This document shows, piece after piece, positions 1 through 9,332 of a stretch of DNA of 59,868 bases; the stretch's first letter is position 1, and each line of letters begins with the position of its first letter. The DNA comes from Eubacteriales bacterium (lineage in GTDB: Bacteria; Bacillota; Clostridia; Lachnospirales; Lachnospiraceae). The stretch covers positions 1 through 59,868 of the forward strand of contig JAUNCG010000006.1 in assembly GCA_030526715.1 (NCBI GenBank), in the 5' to 3' direction. The position numbers and the translations under genes were made by a program. The notes under the pieces are model-generated. The model made no database searches and was not told the DNA's origin. It saw only the letters and a list, made by a program, of their open reading frames with translations.

Positions 1-38
1 TGGTACTTTGGGCGCTTGTACTCGTTTTTTATCTACAG

Positions 39-63
39 TTTGCGGAAACTCAAGTTTCGCAAA
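39..63. repeat. Inverted repeat upstream of the first gene
   Basis: The arms TTTGCGGAAACT (39-50) and AGTTTCGCAAA (53-63) pair with one bulged G and a two-base loop. A second, smaller dyad (TTTACG-T-CGTAAA) lies just downstream at about 70-82. Neither is followed by a clear T-run, so a terminator is not supported. They could be operators or the end of an upstream untranslated region cut off by the window edge. Confidence 0.4.
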
Positions 64-109
64 TGTCGCTTTACGTCGTAAAATGACCAAAAATCGCTTT
101 TTTTTACAC

Positions 110-138
110 TTAACATCCCTCTGGGCTTATGTTATACT
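110..138 (+). promoter_or_regulatory. Sigma-A promoter of the nucleotidyltransferase gene
   Basis: TTAACA (110-115) and TATACT (133-138) are separated by exactly 17 bases and lie about 40 bases upstream of the start codon at 179. The ribosome binding site AAAGGAG (166-172) follows. The call rests on hexamer match and spacing only. Confidence 0.65.
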
Positions 139-178
139 TACCACATGAAATATACGCACGTACGTAAAGGAGAATTTT

Positions 179-1102
179 ATGAAGCATACTACATTGGTCA
201 TCATGGCGGCAGGGATCGGCAGCCGTTTCGGCGGAGGGATCAAGCAGCTAGAGCCTGTCGGACCAAATGGTGAGATCATCATGGATTATTCCATCAAAGA
301 CGCCATCTCTGTCGGTTTCGATAAGGTCGTATTTATCATTCGAAAGGATCTGGAAAAGGATTTCCGCGAGGTTATCGGTGAACGTATCGAGAAAATAGTC
401 GATACTGCCTATGCTTTTCAGGAGCTGGATGATCTCCCTGATGGATACACGCTTCCCGAAGGACGTAAAAAGCCTTGGGGTACCGGTCAGGCTATCTTAA
501 GCTGCAAGGATATTGTACACGAGCCGTTCATTGTTATCAATGCCGATGATTACTATGGAAAAGAAGCATTTTCCCACATTCATGACTATCTCGTAGCGGA
601 GCATCCCGGGGACGATACCTTCCATTTCTGCATGGCAGGCTTTATCCTAAAAAATACATTGAGCGAGCATGGCGGAGTGACCCGTGGTCTCTGTGAGACA
701 GATGACGCCGGTCGTCTTATTTCTATCTCGGAGACCAAAAATATCGTCAAGACACCTGAAGATGAACTCGGCGTCAGCGGTGCTGCGATCCGGACCGGGG
801 ATGGTTCCCTGAAGCCCATCTCTCCGGATAGTCATGTGTCCATGAACATGTGGGGATTCACACCCGATATTTTTCAGACGCTTGAAGCGGGCTTTCGCGA
901 TTTCCTGAATGCAGTTCCTGCGGGGGATCTGACTGCGGAATATCTTCTTCCCACCATCGTGGACGATCTTTTGCAAGACGGGAAGGCCGAGGTGAGCGTG
1001 TTGGAGACGCACGATAAGTGGTTCGGCGTCACCTATCGCGAGGATAAGGAGTTCGTCGTAAACTCCATCAAAGAACTGATTGAAAAAGGGCTGTACAATT
1101 AA
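179..1102 (+). CDS. NTP-transferase family nucleotidyltransferase
   Basis: A 307-residue sugar-nucleotide pyrophosphorylase-like protein. The N-terminus has the signature loop AAGIGSRFGGGIKQL (about residues 10-24), which binds NTP in this superfamily, and a NADDYYG motif near residue 121 supplies the metal-binding aspartates. The fold predicts transfer of a nucleotidyl group to a sugar phosphate or similar acceptor; the substrate cannot be read from the sequence. It has its own promoter and an AAAGGAG site 6 bases before the ATG. It converges on the wall-polymer operon, so a precursor role there is possible but is only inferred from position. Confidence 0.85.
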   Translation: MKHTTLVIMAAGIGSRFGGGIKQLEPVGPNGEIIMDYSIKDAISVGFDKVVFIIRKDLEKDFREVIGERIEKIVDTAYAFQELDDLPDGYTLPEGRKKPWGTGQAILSCKDIVHEPFIVINADDYYGKEAFSHIHDYLVAEHPGDDTFHFCMAGFILKNTLSEHGGVTRGLCETDDAGRLISISETKNIVKTPEDELGVSGAAIRTGDGSLKPISPDSHVSMNMWGFTPDIFQTLEAGFRDFLNAVPAGDLTAEYLLPTIVDDLLQDGKAEVSVLETHDKWFGVTYREDKEFVVNSIKELIEKGLYN

Positions 1103-1110
1103 GTACAGCC
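1089..1110 (-). terminator. Intrinsic terminator of the wall-polymer operon
   Basis: The perfect 8-bp stem GGCTGTAC/GTACAGCC has a 6-base loop. Read on the minus strand it is followed by CTTTTTC and lies 8 bases after the stop of the last operon gene (1118). The stem overlaps the final codons of the plus-strand nucleotidyltransferase. Confidence 0.7.
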
Positions 1111-1117
1111 ACTTCCT

Positions 1118-2266
1118 TCATAGCCTCCTATCGGAGGTTCTTTTTATATGATCCGCTATCTCAACCAGTTCTTTCGCACGCGCTTCAAAGGAATATTTTT
1201 CACAGATCAACGCACGCTGCTCCTTTGCCCCCTGAGCAAGCTCCTCATAGCTCTCTTCCACTTTTTTCACACACTGGCGGAATTCTTCCTGATTGCGATA
1301 ATACAAAACGCCTTTTGAAAATATTTCGCTGATTTCTTCACAGTGATCCGTCACCACAGGAAGTCCGCAGGCCAATGCATCAAAGATACGATTATTTACA
1401 AATTGATACTCCAGCATATCTTCCCAGTGATCATTCAACGTCACCTTCGCCGCCCGATAATAGCGGGGCAGATCGTCATTTTGTATAAACGGCTCTCTGA
1501 CCATATCCATATGCTCCGGCATGACCGTCTTCCAGTTTCCGCCCACCATGTAAAGGGGAAGCTTTTCTTCAATGGAATACTTCACAGCGCTGCGCATAAC
1601 ACCTCTGGAGTTTCCGACAAAAAGCCACTGATCCAGACACGGCGCGTCTTTTTCTCCTTCCGGACAAAACAGCTCTGTATCCGTACACTGCTGCATCGCC
1701 ACCACCGGGATGTCGATTTCCTGTTTCAGCTTCTTTGCATAATGGCGGGAACCGATGCAGACCACATCATAGAGCTGATATTCCTCTTTTGTGACCATCT
1801 CAGGATGACTGATATTCCACATAATATAGACGCACTTCCCATTTCTGCGATCCGGACGGTAAAAATGCAGACCTCTGAGTACCAGCACCACATCCGCATC
1901 CGCCTCGCGATTCCAGTCCTCCCTAAGATCGATCTCCACATAGATTCCGAGACGTTCCAGATACTTTTTCAGCGACAGGGCATAAATATAGTCTCCCCAT
2001 TTTGCTTTTCTCTCATGATCCGGCGCAGGGCATTTGATCAGCCACACCAGTCTCCCCTTCGCAAGGTATGCGGTCTCGAGCTTACGTTTTTCCCAGTCCT
2101 CTCTGCGCTCAAGCTCCCTTTTCACACAGGCTTCGATTTCCTTTGGCACCTGCTTCTGAAGCTCCTGATACAGCTTTTTATTCTGCTGTTCCAGATCCCG
2201 GTATCTTTTTTCCAGATCACGATACCCTGCCGGAAAAATTTCCCGCAATTTTTTTCGAATACTCAT
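1118..2266 (-). CDS. CgeB-like family glycosyltransferase
   Basis: A 382-residue GT-B type glycosyltransferase of the CgeB/Glyco_trans_1_2 kind. An N-terminal coiled-coil-like stretch (about 12-75) is followed by a two-domain fold. The C-terminal half has the typical FVGNSRGV loop and the late motif NRIFDALACGLPVVTD, which contacts the nucleotide sugar in this family. It is the last gene of the wall-polymer operon, and its ATG overlaps the glf stop by four bases (ATGA). It probably adds a decorating sugar to the exported polymer; donor and acceptor are unknown. The 3' end contains the stem of a plus-strand terminator. Confidence 0.8.
   Translation of the reverse strand: MSIRKKLREIFPAGYRDLEKRYRDLEQQNKKLYQELQKQVPKEIEACVKRELERREDWEKRKLETAYLAKGRLVWLIKCPAPDHERKAKWGDYIYALSLKKYLERLGIYVEIDLREDWNREADADVVLVLRGLHFYRPDRRNGKCVYIMWNISHPEMVTKEEYQLYDVVCIGSRHYAKKLKQEIDIPVVAMQQCTDTELFCPEGEKDAPCLDQWLFVGNSRGVMRSAVKYSIEEKLPLYMVGGNWKTVMPEHMDMVREPFIQNDDLPRYYRAAKVTLNDHWEDMLEYQFVNNRIFDALACGLPVVTDHCEEISEIFSKGVLYYRNQEEFRQCVKKVEESYEELAQGAKEQRALICEKYSFEARAKELVEIADHIKRTSDRRL
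1124..1146 (+). terminator. Intrinsic terminator of the nucleotidyltransferase gene
   Basis: CCTCC-TATC-GGAGG followed by TTCTTTTTAT on the plus strand. The stem is short (5 bp) but GC-rich. It lies inside the last codons of the converging glycosyltransferase gene. Confidence 0.55.
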
Positions 2267-3357
2267 AATTCTGCCTCTGCTGTATTCAGCGCAGCCTCGA
2301 TCACCTTATCCATATCGTAATATTTGTAATCTCCGAGACGACCGCCGAACACTACTTTCTTCTCCTGCTCTGCCAGCTTCTTATATTTGGAAAACAGCTC
2401 CGTATTCTTCGCATCATTCACCGGATAATAAGGCTCCATACCAAGCTGCCACTCCGTGGAGTATTCTCTGGAAATCACCGTCTTCGGCTGTTTACCAAAT
2501 TCAAAATGTTTGTGCTCAATAATACGTGTATAGGGCACTTCCCGTTCTGTATAATTCACAACGGCGTTGCCCTGATAATTCTCGCAGTCCAGAACCTCCT
2601 CCTCAAAGCGTACCGTACGATACTGCAGCGACCCATAGCAGAAGTCAAAATATTCATCTACCATACCGGTAAATACGATTTTTTCTGCCTGAGCATTCCA
2701 TTCTTCTCTGTGAGCAAAATAATCGGTATCCAGACGAACCTCTATGCCTTCCAGCATGTTCTCCACGATCCGGGTATATCCTCCTATGGGAATCCCCTGA
2801 TAACGATCGTTAAAGTAATTATTATCATAGACAAAACGAAGCGGCAGACGGCGAATAATAAAGGCCGGCAGCTCTGTACAGGGACGTCCCCACTGTTTCT
2901 CCGTATATCCTTTGATCAGCTTCTCATAGACGTCACGTCCCACCAGAGACAACGCCTGTTCCTCCAGATTCCTCGGCTCTGTAATGTTCAGACTTGCGAT
3001 CTGCGCGGCGATCTTCTCCTTCGCTTCTGCTGGTGTACGCACCCCCCACATCCGACTGAAGGTATTCATGTTAAAGGGCAGATTATAAAGCTCATCCTTA
3101 TATACAGCTACCGGAGAGTTTATATAATTATTAAATTCCGCAAACTTATTGACATAATCCCAGATTCTTTTGTTTGATGTGTGGAAAATATGCGCGCCAT
3201 AGCGGTGTACCTGAATCCCCTCCACATTTTCACAATAAATATTTCCGGCAATGTGGCTGCGTTTTTCCAGCACCAGACAACGTTTTCCACGCTTTTTTGC
3301 CTCATGGGCAAAGACCGCGCCGTACAGACCGGCGCCTACAATCAGATAATCGTACAT
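2263..3357 (-). CDS. glf: UDP-galactopyranose mutase
   Basis: A 364-residue flavoenzyme that interconverts UDP-galactopyranose and UDP-galactofuranose in the cytoplasm. The N-terminal FAD-binding GAGLYGAVFAHEAKKRG (from residue 7) is followed by LEKRSHIAGN, the RYGAHIFHTSNKRIWDYV segment (about 52-69) and KLIKGYTEKQWGRP (about 145-160), all diagnostic of Glf. Length matches the family. GGGGAG precedes the ATG by six bases. One base separates it from the upstream GT2 gene. Its presence implies that the polymer made here, or its decoration, contains galactofuranose. Confidence 0.96.
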   Translation of the reverse strand: MYDYLIVGAGLYGAVFAHEAKKRGKRCLVLEKRSHIAGNIYCENVEGIQVHRYGAHIFHTSNKRIWDYVNKFAEFNNYINSPVAVYKDELYNLPFNMNTFSRMWGVRTPAEAKEKIAAQIASLNITEPRNLEEQALSLVGRDVYEKLIKGYTEKQWGRPCTELPAFIIRRLPLRFVYDNNYFNDRYQGIPIGGYTRIVENMLEGIEVRLDTDYFAHREEWNAQAEKIVFTGMVDEYFDFCYGSLQYRTVRFEEEVLDCENYQGNAVVNYTEREVPYTRIIEHKHFEFGKQPKTVISREYSTEWQLGMEPYYPVNDAKNTELFSKYKKLAEQEKKVVFGGRLGDYKYYDMDKVIEAALNTAEAEL

Positions 3358-3358
3358 C

Positions 3359-4297
3359 TTATTCTCCCCGGGTACTCCCTACTTTTTTTGAAATGAGATA
3401 CTTTGGTCTTCCCTTTACTTCCTCATAGATTCTGGAAATATAGTAACCGATGATTCCAAGGCTGATCATGATCATACTGCCGATCAGCAGGATCAGAAGA
3501 ATCACCGTCGTAAATCCTTCTACCGCATGTCCGGTAAAATAGCGAAACAAGGTCTGGATCCCGAGACAGAAGCCAAAAAACAGCATAAACACCCCGGCGA
3601 TCGTCACTAGCTGCATGGGCGCCGAAGAAAATGCTACGATATCCGTCACCGCATATTTGATCAGCGACCATGTAGACCACTTCGATTCTCCTTCCTCACG
3701 CTCCCGAACATCAAACTCCACGGACGTTGTACGATAACCGATCCACGCAGACAACGCCCGGAAAAAGGCATTCCGCTCAGGAAGCTCCAGAAGCGCGTCC
3801 ACTGCTTTTTTATCCATCAGTTTAAAATCCGATGCTCTCGACATGTCGATCTTTACCGCAGAAGAAATGATCCGGTAAAATAGCCCCGCACTCATACGAT
3901 GCAGCGCGCTCTCCTCACCCCTGCTGCGTTTTACGCCTTCTATTACTTCATATCCCTGTTCCCACAGACGATACATCTCGATCAGAGTCTCCGGCGGATG
4001 CTGAAGATCACAATCCATCACGGCAGTGCATGCCCCCACCGCATTAGACAGACCTGCAAATATCGCAGATTCCTTTCCGAAATTACGCGAAAAATGAACG
4101 CCGACCACATGCGGATCCCGCTCCGATGCTCTCTCGATCTCCAACCATGTATGATCCTTTGATCCATCGTCCACAAAAATCAGTTCATACGGAATATTCT
4201 CCTCCCGAAGAATCCTGCCGATGCGCTCTGTTGCCTTGGAAATATTGCGTTCTTCATTATAGGAGGGTAGTACTATCGAAAGCAGCTTATCCATCAT
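3359..4297 (-). CDS. GT2 glycosyltransferase with two C-terminal membrane helices
   Basis: A 312-residue enzyme of the GtrB/dolichyl-phosphate mannose synthase-like type. The GT-A domain shows PSYNEERNI (about 11-19), DDGSKDHTW (about 43-51) and a DCDLQHPPE metal-binding motif near 95. Two hydrophobic helices lie at about 234-256 and 268-292. Such enzymes usually charge undecaprenyl phosphate with a single sugar for use outside the membrane. It sits between the ABC ATPase gene (4-bp overlap) and glf, so it probably modifies the exported polymer. The sugar is not determinable. Confidence 0.88.
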   Translation of the reverse strand: MMDKLLSIVLPSYNEERNISKATERIGRILREENIPYELIFVDDGSKDHTWLEIERASERDPHVVGVHFSRNFGKESAIFAGLSNAVGACTAVMDCDLQHPPETLIEMYRLWEQGYEVIEGVKRSRGEESALHRMSAGLFYRIISSAVKIDMSRASDFKLMDKKAVDALLELPERNAFFRALSAWIGYRTTSVEFDVREREEGESKWSTWSLIKYAVTDIVAFSSAPMQLVTIAGVFMLFFGFCLGIQTLFRYFTGHAVEGFTTVILLILLIGSMIMISLGIIGYYISRIYEEVKGRPKYLISKKVGSTRGE

Positions 4298-5085
4298 CTA
4301 TTCATGACCTTCCTTTTCTTCTTTTTCCCGCTCATCAGATCCGGATCCTCTTCCATCATCTTTTCATATACCGCCGATACCTCATCAATATCTCCAAAGG
4401 AGATCACCCTTCCTTCACTCAGGATCAACGCTTTGTTGCAAAGGCGACGTACCTGCTCCAGATTATGGGATACGAAAAGTACGGTCACTTTCTTTTCAAA
4501 CATGCTCATGATCTTCTCTTCACTCTTTTTGCGGAAACGCCCATCTCCCACAGATAATACCTCATCCAGAATCAGGATCTCCGGATCCACCACGGTCGCT
4601 ATCGCAAATCCGAGCCGGCTCTTCATACCGGACGAATAGTTCTGTATCGGCACATCAATGAATTTCCTCAAGCCGGAAAATTCCACGATCTCCTCATATT
4701 TGGAATCGATAAACTCTTTGGAATATCCCAGCATGGCTCCATATAAATAAATATTCTCAGCTCCGGTGTACTGTCTCTCAAAGCCCGCGCCAAGCTCCAG
4801 CAACGGAACGATCTTGCCGCCTCTTGTCACCGTCCCCTCTGTCGGTTTGAACACGCCTGCGATCACCTTCAGAAGCGTACTCTTCCCTGCGCCGTTCATT
4901 CCCAGAATTCCAACACGATCTCCTTTATTCAGAGAAAAGGTTACGTCTTTCAACGCCCAGAACTCATCATATTTGAGCTGTCCCTTGATCAGCTTCAGTA
5001 TATAATCCTTTAATGTATCGACACGCTCTTTGCTCAGATTAAACTTCATGCCGACATGGTTTACTTTCAAAATTTCCTTACTCAT
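4294..5085 (-). CDS. Polysaccharide/teichoic acid export ABC transporter, ATPase
   Basis: A 263-residue TagH/Wzt-type ATPase. It has Walker A GMNGAGKST (about 63-71), the signature YSSGMKSRLGFA, and Walker B ILILDEVLSVGD with the SVGD variant typical of polysaccharide exporters. It lacks the long C-terminal extension of Bacillus TagH and the carbohydrate-binding domain of some Wzt proteins, so substrate choice probably does not rest on this subunit. The permease is encoded 13 bases upstream. Confidence 0.92.
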   Translation of the reverse strand: MSKEILKVNHVGMKFNLSKERVDTLKDYILKLIKGQLKYDEFWALKDVTFSLNKGDRVGILGMNGAGKSTLLKVIAGVFKPTEGTVTRGGKIVPLLELGAGFERQYTGAENIYLYGAMLGYSKEFIDSKYEEIVEFSGLRKFIDVPIQNYSSGMKSRLGFAIATVVDPEILILDEVLSVGDGRFRKKSEEKIMSMFEKKVTVLFVSHNLEQVRRLCNKALILSEGRVISFGDIDEVSAVYEKMMEEDPDLMSGKKKKRKVMNR

Positions 5086-5098
5086 ATGTTCTCCAACA

Positions 5099-5875
5099 TT
5101 AAATATTTAAAATAAACTCATCCTGCTTCCTATAAAACAATACGACGCCAATGATCAGAGAAATGACCGAAAAAACCGCTGCGTATACCATATACTTCAC
5201 ATTCATCGGCTCTCCCATGATGGCTGCACGGAAATTGCGGATAATACCAAACAAAGGATTTACCTTCAAAATAATGCCGTTGCTTCCTTTCAGGATCTTC
5301 TCCGGAAAATAAAAAATCGCGCTGGCATACATGATCATCATGGACATAACGCCCCACAGATATTCCATATCCCTGAAGAATACACCGACTGTAGCCAGAA
5401 TCATACCGACACCCAGCGTCAGCAAAAACAGTACGATCAGAGGAATGATCGCCTGCAGCAGGTACCATGTGGGGCGAATTCCCAGCACGCCCGCCACCAG
5501 TATCAGCACTACCAGAGAAAGCAGAAAAATAATATAGTTAAAAATCACACCCGCCAGAGGATACAAATATTTCGGAATATATACCTTTTTGATCATCGCC
5601 GCATTTCCACGGATCGCCCGCAGGGCAGCACCGGTTCCCAGATTAAAGAAGCTGTACATCAGGCGTCCGGACAGTACATAGACCGGAAACGTTTTGTCTC
5701 CCTTCCCCAGCAGTTCTCCGAAAATCAATGTCAACACGATCATTGTCATCAACGGTTCCAAAAGAGACCATACAATTCCAAGATAGGATCTGCGATATTT
5801 CAGCTTGATTCCTTTTTTTACCAGCTCATTCAGCAGAAACCGATATCTGAAAAATCCATGTAAATATTTTTTCAT
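5099..5875 (-). CDS. Polysaccharide/teichoic acid export ABC transporter, permease
   Basis: A 258-residue ABC-2 membrane protein of the TagG/Wzm type with about six hydrophobic helices and the conserved N-terminal KLKYRRSYLGIVWSLLEPL amphipathic segment that precedes helix 1 in this family. With the ATPase downstream it should move lipid-linked polymer across the cytoplasmic membrane. Its start overlaps the stop of the upstream GT2 gene by four bases. Confidence 0.92.
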   Translation of the reverse strand: MKKYLHGFFRYRFLLNELVKKGIKLKYRRSYLGIVWSLLEPLMTMIVLTLIFGELLGKGDKTFPVYVLSGRLMYSFFNLGTGAALRAIRGNAAMIKKVYIPKYLYPLAGVIFNYIIFLLSLVVLILVAGVLGIRPTWYLLQAIIPLIVLFLLTLGVGMILATVGVFFRDMEYLWGVMSMMIMYASAIFYFPEKILKGSNGIILKVNPLFGIIRNFRAAIMGEPMNVKYMVYAAVFSVISLIIGVVLFYRKQDEFILNI

Positions 5876-7062
5876 TCCTCTGTCTCCTGTCTTTTTTTAC
5901 CTTTTAGTTTATTTTCGATCGCCCAGAGCTTCAACAGCATCTGATATCCGTTGGAGTTCACAATATCATGAATACGCTTATCTCTGCGGGCGATTACTTC
6001 ATCCTTCTGGCGGATACGCTCCTGCAGGTACTTTTCCATGCGCTCTTTTTGCTGTTCCATCAACTCCGCATCACGAATCATGATATAATCGACCACCGAG
6101 CAACGATGGATTCTCTTCAGCAGCTCGTAGACGCGTTCTTTATAATAATAGCCTTCGCCCTGATCCGTAATCTCGAGCTTCTCCAGTCCGCCGTTTTTAA
6201 GATACTCGTAAATAGCCACAAAGCTTGCGCCATCCGTCTGACGATGCAGTGCAAACAGAATACTGTAAAGCGCACGGTTTGCAAAGCTCTGACGAACCTG
6301 CTCATCCTCAAAAGCTCCCAGCTTGTCCAGATCCTCATGTACTTTTAGAAAAGCGTCGATGGCAATCATCGGTGTTCTGGACAGAGTCCCCGTCAGACTG
6401 TCCGAATTATTCACCCGATAAGCCACCAATACTTCGTCCACTACCGTGATCTTCTCTGCGAGATAACGAGCCATCATATTAAAATAAACATCATTGGCTC
6501 GCTCCCGCGCCTCATATCTCAAGCCATGCTTTTGAATAAACGCTCTGCGATAGAGCTTATTCCACGGAACATTCGTCGCAAAATTAAAAATGTACTTCGG
6601 CCACGTTTTCACGGAAAAAGGAAGCTCCTGAGGCAGAAATTCCCGCACGAAATAGCTGTCCGCCGGAACATATTTCTGTGTCAGCGTATTGTACCGCTGC
6701 GCATTGCACACACACAGATCCGCATCATCCGCCACGATCCTTTCATACAGTCTTTCCAGTGCATTCTCATGAAAACGGTCATCCGCATCCCAGCAGATGA
6801 TATACGCTCCCTTCGCCGCATCTATTCCACGATTTCGCGCCACGCCGGCATAGGATTGTTCCTGACTGATCAGGGAAATCCGCGCATCCTTCTCCATATA
6901 TTCCCGAATGATGCTCTCCGATCCGTCTGTGGAGCCATCATTCACGCAAATGATCTCTATTTCACGAAGCGTCTGCGCGCAGACGTCATCCAGCGCTTCT
7001 CTCAGATATTTTTCTACATTGTGTACCGGCATGACGACGGATACTTTGATGTTCTCTTCCAT
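5872..7062 (-). CDS. GT2 family glycosyltransferase
   Basis: A 396-residue protein with an N-terminal GT-A domain: SVVMPVHNVEKYL (about 8-20), VNDGSTDGS (about 39-47) and CWDADDRF (about 89-96). An alpha-helical C-terminal part ends in a charged probable coiled coil (about 335-390). The layout resembles capsular and teichoic acid glycosyltransferases. One base separates it from the upstream CDP-polyol transferase gene and it overlaps the permease gene by four bases. Donor and acceptor are unknown. Confidence 0.87.
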   Translation of the reverse strand: MEENIKVSVVMPVHNVEKYLREALDDVCAQTLREIEIICVNDGSTDGSESIIREYMEKDARISLISQEQSYAGVARNRGIDAAKGAYIICWDADDRFHENALERLYERIVADDADLCVCNAQRYNTLTQKYVPADSYFVREFLPQELPFSVKTWPKYIFNFATNVPWNKLYRRAFIQKHGLRYEARERANDVYFNMMARYLAEKITVVDEVLVAYRVNNSDSLTGTLSRTPMIAIDAFLKVHEDLDKLGAFEDEQVRQSFANRALYSILFALHRQTDGASFVAIYEYLKNGGLEKLEITDQGEGYYYKERVYELLKRIHRCSVVDYIMIRDAELMEQQKERMEKYLQERIRQKDEVIARRDKRIHDIVNSNGYQMLLKLWAIENKLKGKKRQETEE

Positions 7063-7063
7063 A

Positions 7064-8278
7064 TTATTTCCTCACAATACCTGCCATGTCCAAGATGCGT
7101 TCCGTGGCATGACCATCACAGGCGCTCATAAATTTCTTTTTAAACTCAACTACTCTCTGACGATCAAAGCGTTCCTCCAGATGCGCAATATAATCCAGTA
7201 TCTCTTCCGTTGTCCGCAGCACCGGTCCGGGCGTCAGATCATCATAATCATAGTAGAAGCCCCGCCAGTCAAAGTAATCCTCCAGATCATAGGCAAAGAA
7301 GATCATGGGCTTCTCAAACAGTGAATATTCAAAGATTAGGGAAGAATAGTCAGAGATGCAGATATCACTCACCATCAACAGCTCGTCTATCTCCATCTGC
7401 TCCGTGAAGTCAACCGCAAACTCTGCGCATTCCTGCGGAATCTGCGGACGCTCTTTTACGAAGGGATGATGTTTGCAGATCAGCACATATTCCTCCTGCA
7501 GAGCATTTTTCATAGCTCTCATATCCAGCTCATCCGGAGACTTGGCATGCGCTACACGTCCCCGGAAAGTAGGCGCATACAGGATCACCTTTTTCCCTTT
7601 GCTCTGCGGCATGAGTCTGTGTAGCTTATCATAGGCCTTCCCGATCCGTTCCGGCTGATAGAATACATCTGTGCGGCTGATCCCCGCCGGCACAATAGCC
7701 TCCATACGATCCTCCATGTGAAAGGCTTCCGCATAGGCCCAGCCGACCTCCGGACTGCTGACCGTCACCATAGAAAAATTCTTATGAAGCGGATATTTCA
7801 TCAGATCCTTTTTCGTGGCTCCGAAAATTTTCTCCGCCGTGCTGAATCCAAACTTCTTAAACGCTCCGCAGGCATGCCATACCTGAATCACCTTTGTCTG
7901 CGCGCGCATAGGCAGACAGCCGATCAGCGGACTGGAATCATTGATAAAGATATATTTTGCCGTTGCCAGCTCCCTCAAAGCATGCAGACAGTTCCTGCGA
8001 ACCTCTTTTCTTTTCTGCAATCCCTCTCCCAGACTGCAGAACACCAGTCTGTAATCATATTCCGCTTCTAATTTATCGTATATTAATCTGAAATTATCTG
8101 TCAGATGAGGCATGCGTACTTCCAAAAACACTATTTTTTTCTCGTCAACCGGATGCAGAGCCAGTCTCCTGTAGGTCAGGGGATACAATAGCTTTCTCGT
8201 ATAAAACTTATGCCATTTTCCAAGCATACGTCTTGCACGCCATGCAATTCCATGCCCCACTTTGTAAAAAATTCCCAT
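7064..8278 (-). CDS. CDP-glycerol/CDP-ribitol phosphotransferase (TagB/TagF/TarL-like)
   Basis: A 404-residue member of the CDP-glycerol glycerophosphotransferase family. The diagnostic WHACGAFKKFG motif (catalytic His) is present, followed by ILYAPTFRG, CKHHPF and SDYSSLIFEYSLFEKPMIFF. It transfers polyol phosphate from a CDP-polyol to a growing lipid-linked chain at the inner membrane face. It is strikingly similar to the protein encoded at 10053-11231, down to the C-terminal SACDGHAT segment, so the two are paralogues that flank tarJ and tarI. CDP-ribitol is the likely donor because of these neighbours. Confidence 0.9.
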   Translation of the reverse strand: MGIFYKVGHGIAWRARRMLGKWHKFYTRKLLYPLTYRRLALHPVDEKKIVFLEVRMPHLTDNFRLIYDKLEAEYDYRLVFCSLGEGLQKRKEVRRNCLHALRELATAKYIFINDSSPLIGCLPMRAQTKVIQVWHACGAFKKFGFSTAEKIFGATKKDLMKYPLHKNFSMVTVSSPEVGWAYAEAFHMEDRMEAIVPAGISRTDVFYQPERIGKAYDKLHRLMPQSKGKKVILYAPTFRGRVAHAKSPDELDMRAMKNALQEEYVLICKHHPFVKERPQIPQECAEFAVDFTEQMEIDELLMVSDICISDYSSLIFEYSLFEKPMIFFAYDLEDYFDWRGFYYDYDDLTPGPVLRTTEEILDYIAHLEERFDRQRVVEFKKKFMSACDGHATERILDMAGIVRK

Positions 8279-8306
8279 AGACTTTCGTCCCTTTCTTCCT
8301 CTTTCT

Positions 8307-9332
8307 CTATTCCTTCCAGACCATTACGGTCTTTCCGATCAGCTTATGGATATCCGTTTCAAACGCATTCACAAGATCGGCAATCGTGTGTACCTCAAAC
8401 TGACTGCCCACAATATTCTCCAGATAGGATACGATATCCGGATTCTCTTCATAAAGCTTTAAGAGTCCGACAAAATCTTCACGCCCGCTGCGACTGCTTC
8501 CATACAGATGCAGTCCTTTCTCCAATACCATTCTGGTATTGATCGGCACTTCATCCTCGCTTACTCCCAGCAGCGCGATCGTGCCTTCCGGCACGATATG
8601 ATCAATGATCTGATTCACCGCCTTAGAGGACGCCATACCGCCCACACACTCAAATGCATGATCAATGGTCAGCTCCGAAGGGATCTCTGAAACAAGATAT
8701 GTCTCATCCGCAAAAGAAAAGTCGTTTAGTTTGCTGTGATTTCGTCCAAATACGAGCACTCTGGAATCCGGCAGCAGCTTCTTCAGTAAAAGCGAGGTAA
8801 TATATCCAAGATTACCGTCTCCCCAGACACCGATAACATCTCTGCGGGAATGCGCAAATCTCCGAAAACGGCTTACCGCATGGTAACTTACGGATACGAT
8901 CTCTGTAAAAGCAGCCACAATGGGATTGATCCCCTCCGGAAGCAGAACCAGACGATCCGGAAGCAGAGACACATATTCCTGCATAAATCCATCCTTCGAG
9001 CTCGCACAGAACTTCGAGGAGCGCAGATAATTTTCTGCAATGATCTCATCCCTTTCCACAGGCGCGTTCGGGATCATCACTACATGATCTCCCTGTCGGA
9101 AGCTCCCCGTCGGATCCATTACTACAGTTCCGATCCCCTCATGGATCAGCGCCATAGGAAGCTTCTGCCTCAGGATCTCCTCCGGGCGCGTTCCCTGATA
9201 ATATCTCTGATCCGCATGACAGATCGACAGATGCGTTGGTCGTACGATTACATGCTCCTGATCCAATTCAATATCCTTAAAAGCCACCTCAAATTGACGA
9301 GGCGCTTTAAGCTGATATACCGTATTTAACAT
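8307..9332 (-). CDS. tarJ: Ribulose-5-phosphate reductase (TarJ-like alcohol dehydrogenase)
   Basis: A 341-residue zinc-dependent medium-chain dehydrogenase that reduces D-ribulose 5-phosphate to D-ribitol 5-phosphate with NADPH. Catalytic-site residues are visible as Cys38-His39 (SICHADQ) and His64-Glu65 (ALIHEGIG). The nucleotide-binding loop appears as GVWGDGNLGYI. It overlaps tarI by seven bases, the classical pairing that makes CDP-ribitol. This is the best evidence that the polymer contains ribitol phosphate. Confidence 0.92.
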   Translation of the reverse strand: MLNTVYQLKAPRQFEVAFKDIELDQEHVIVRPTHLSICHADQRYYQGTRPEEILRQKLPMALIHEGIGTVVMDPTGSFRQGDHVVMIPNAPVERDEIIAENYLRSSKFCASSKDGFMQEYVSLLPDRLVLLPEGINPIVAAFTEIVSVSYHAVSRFRRFAHSRRDVIGVWGDGNLGYITSLLLKKLLPDSRVLVFGRNHSKLNDFSFADETYLVSEIPSELTIDHAFECVGGMASSKAVNQIIDHIVPEGTIALLGVSEDEVPINTRMVLEKGLHLYGSSRSGREDFVGLLKLYEENPDIVSYLENIVGSQFEVHTIADLVNAFETDIHKLIGKTVMVWKE

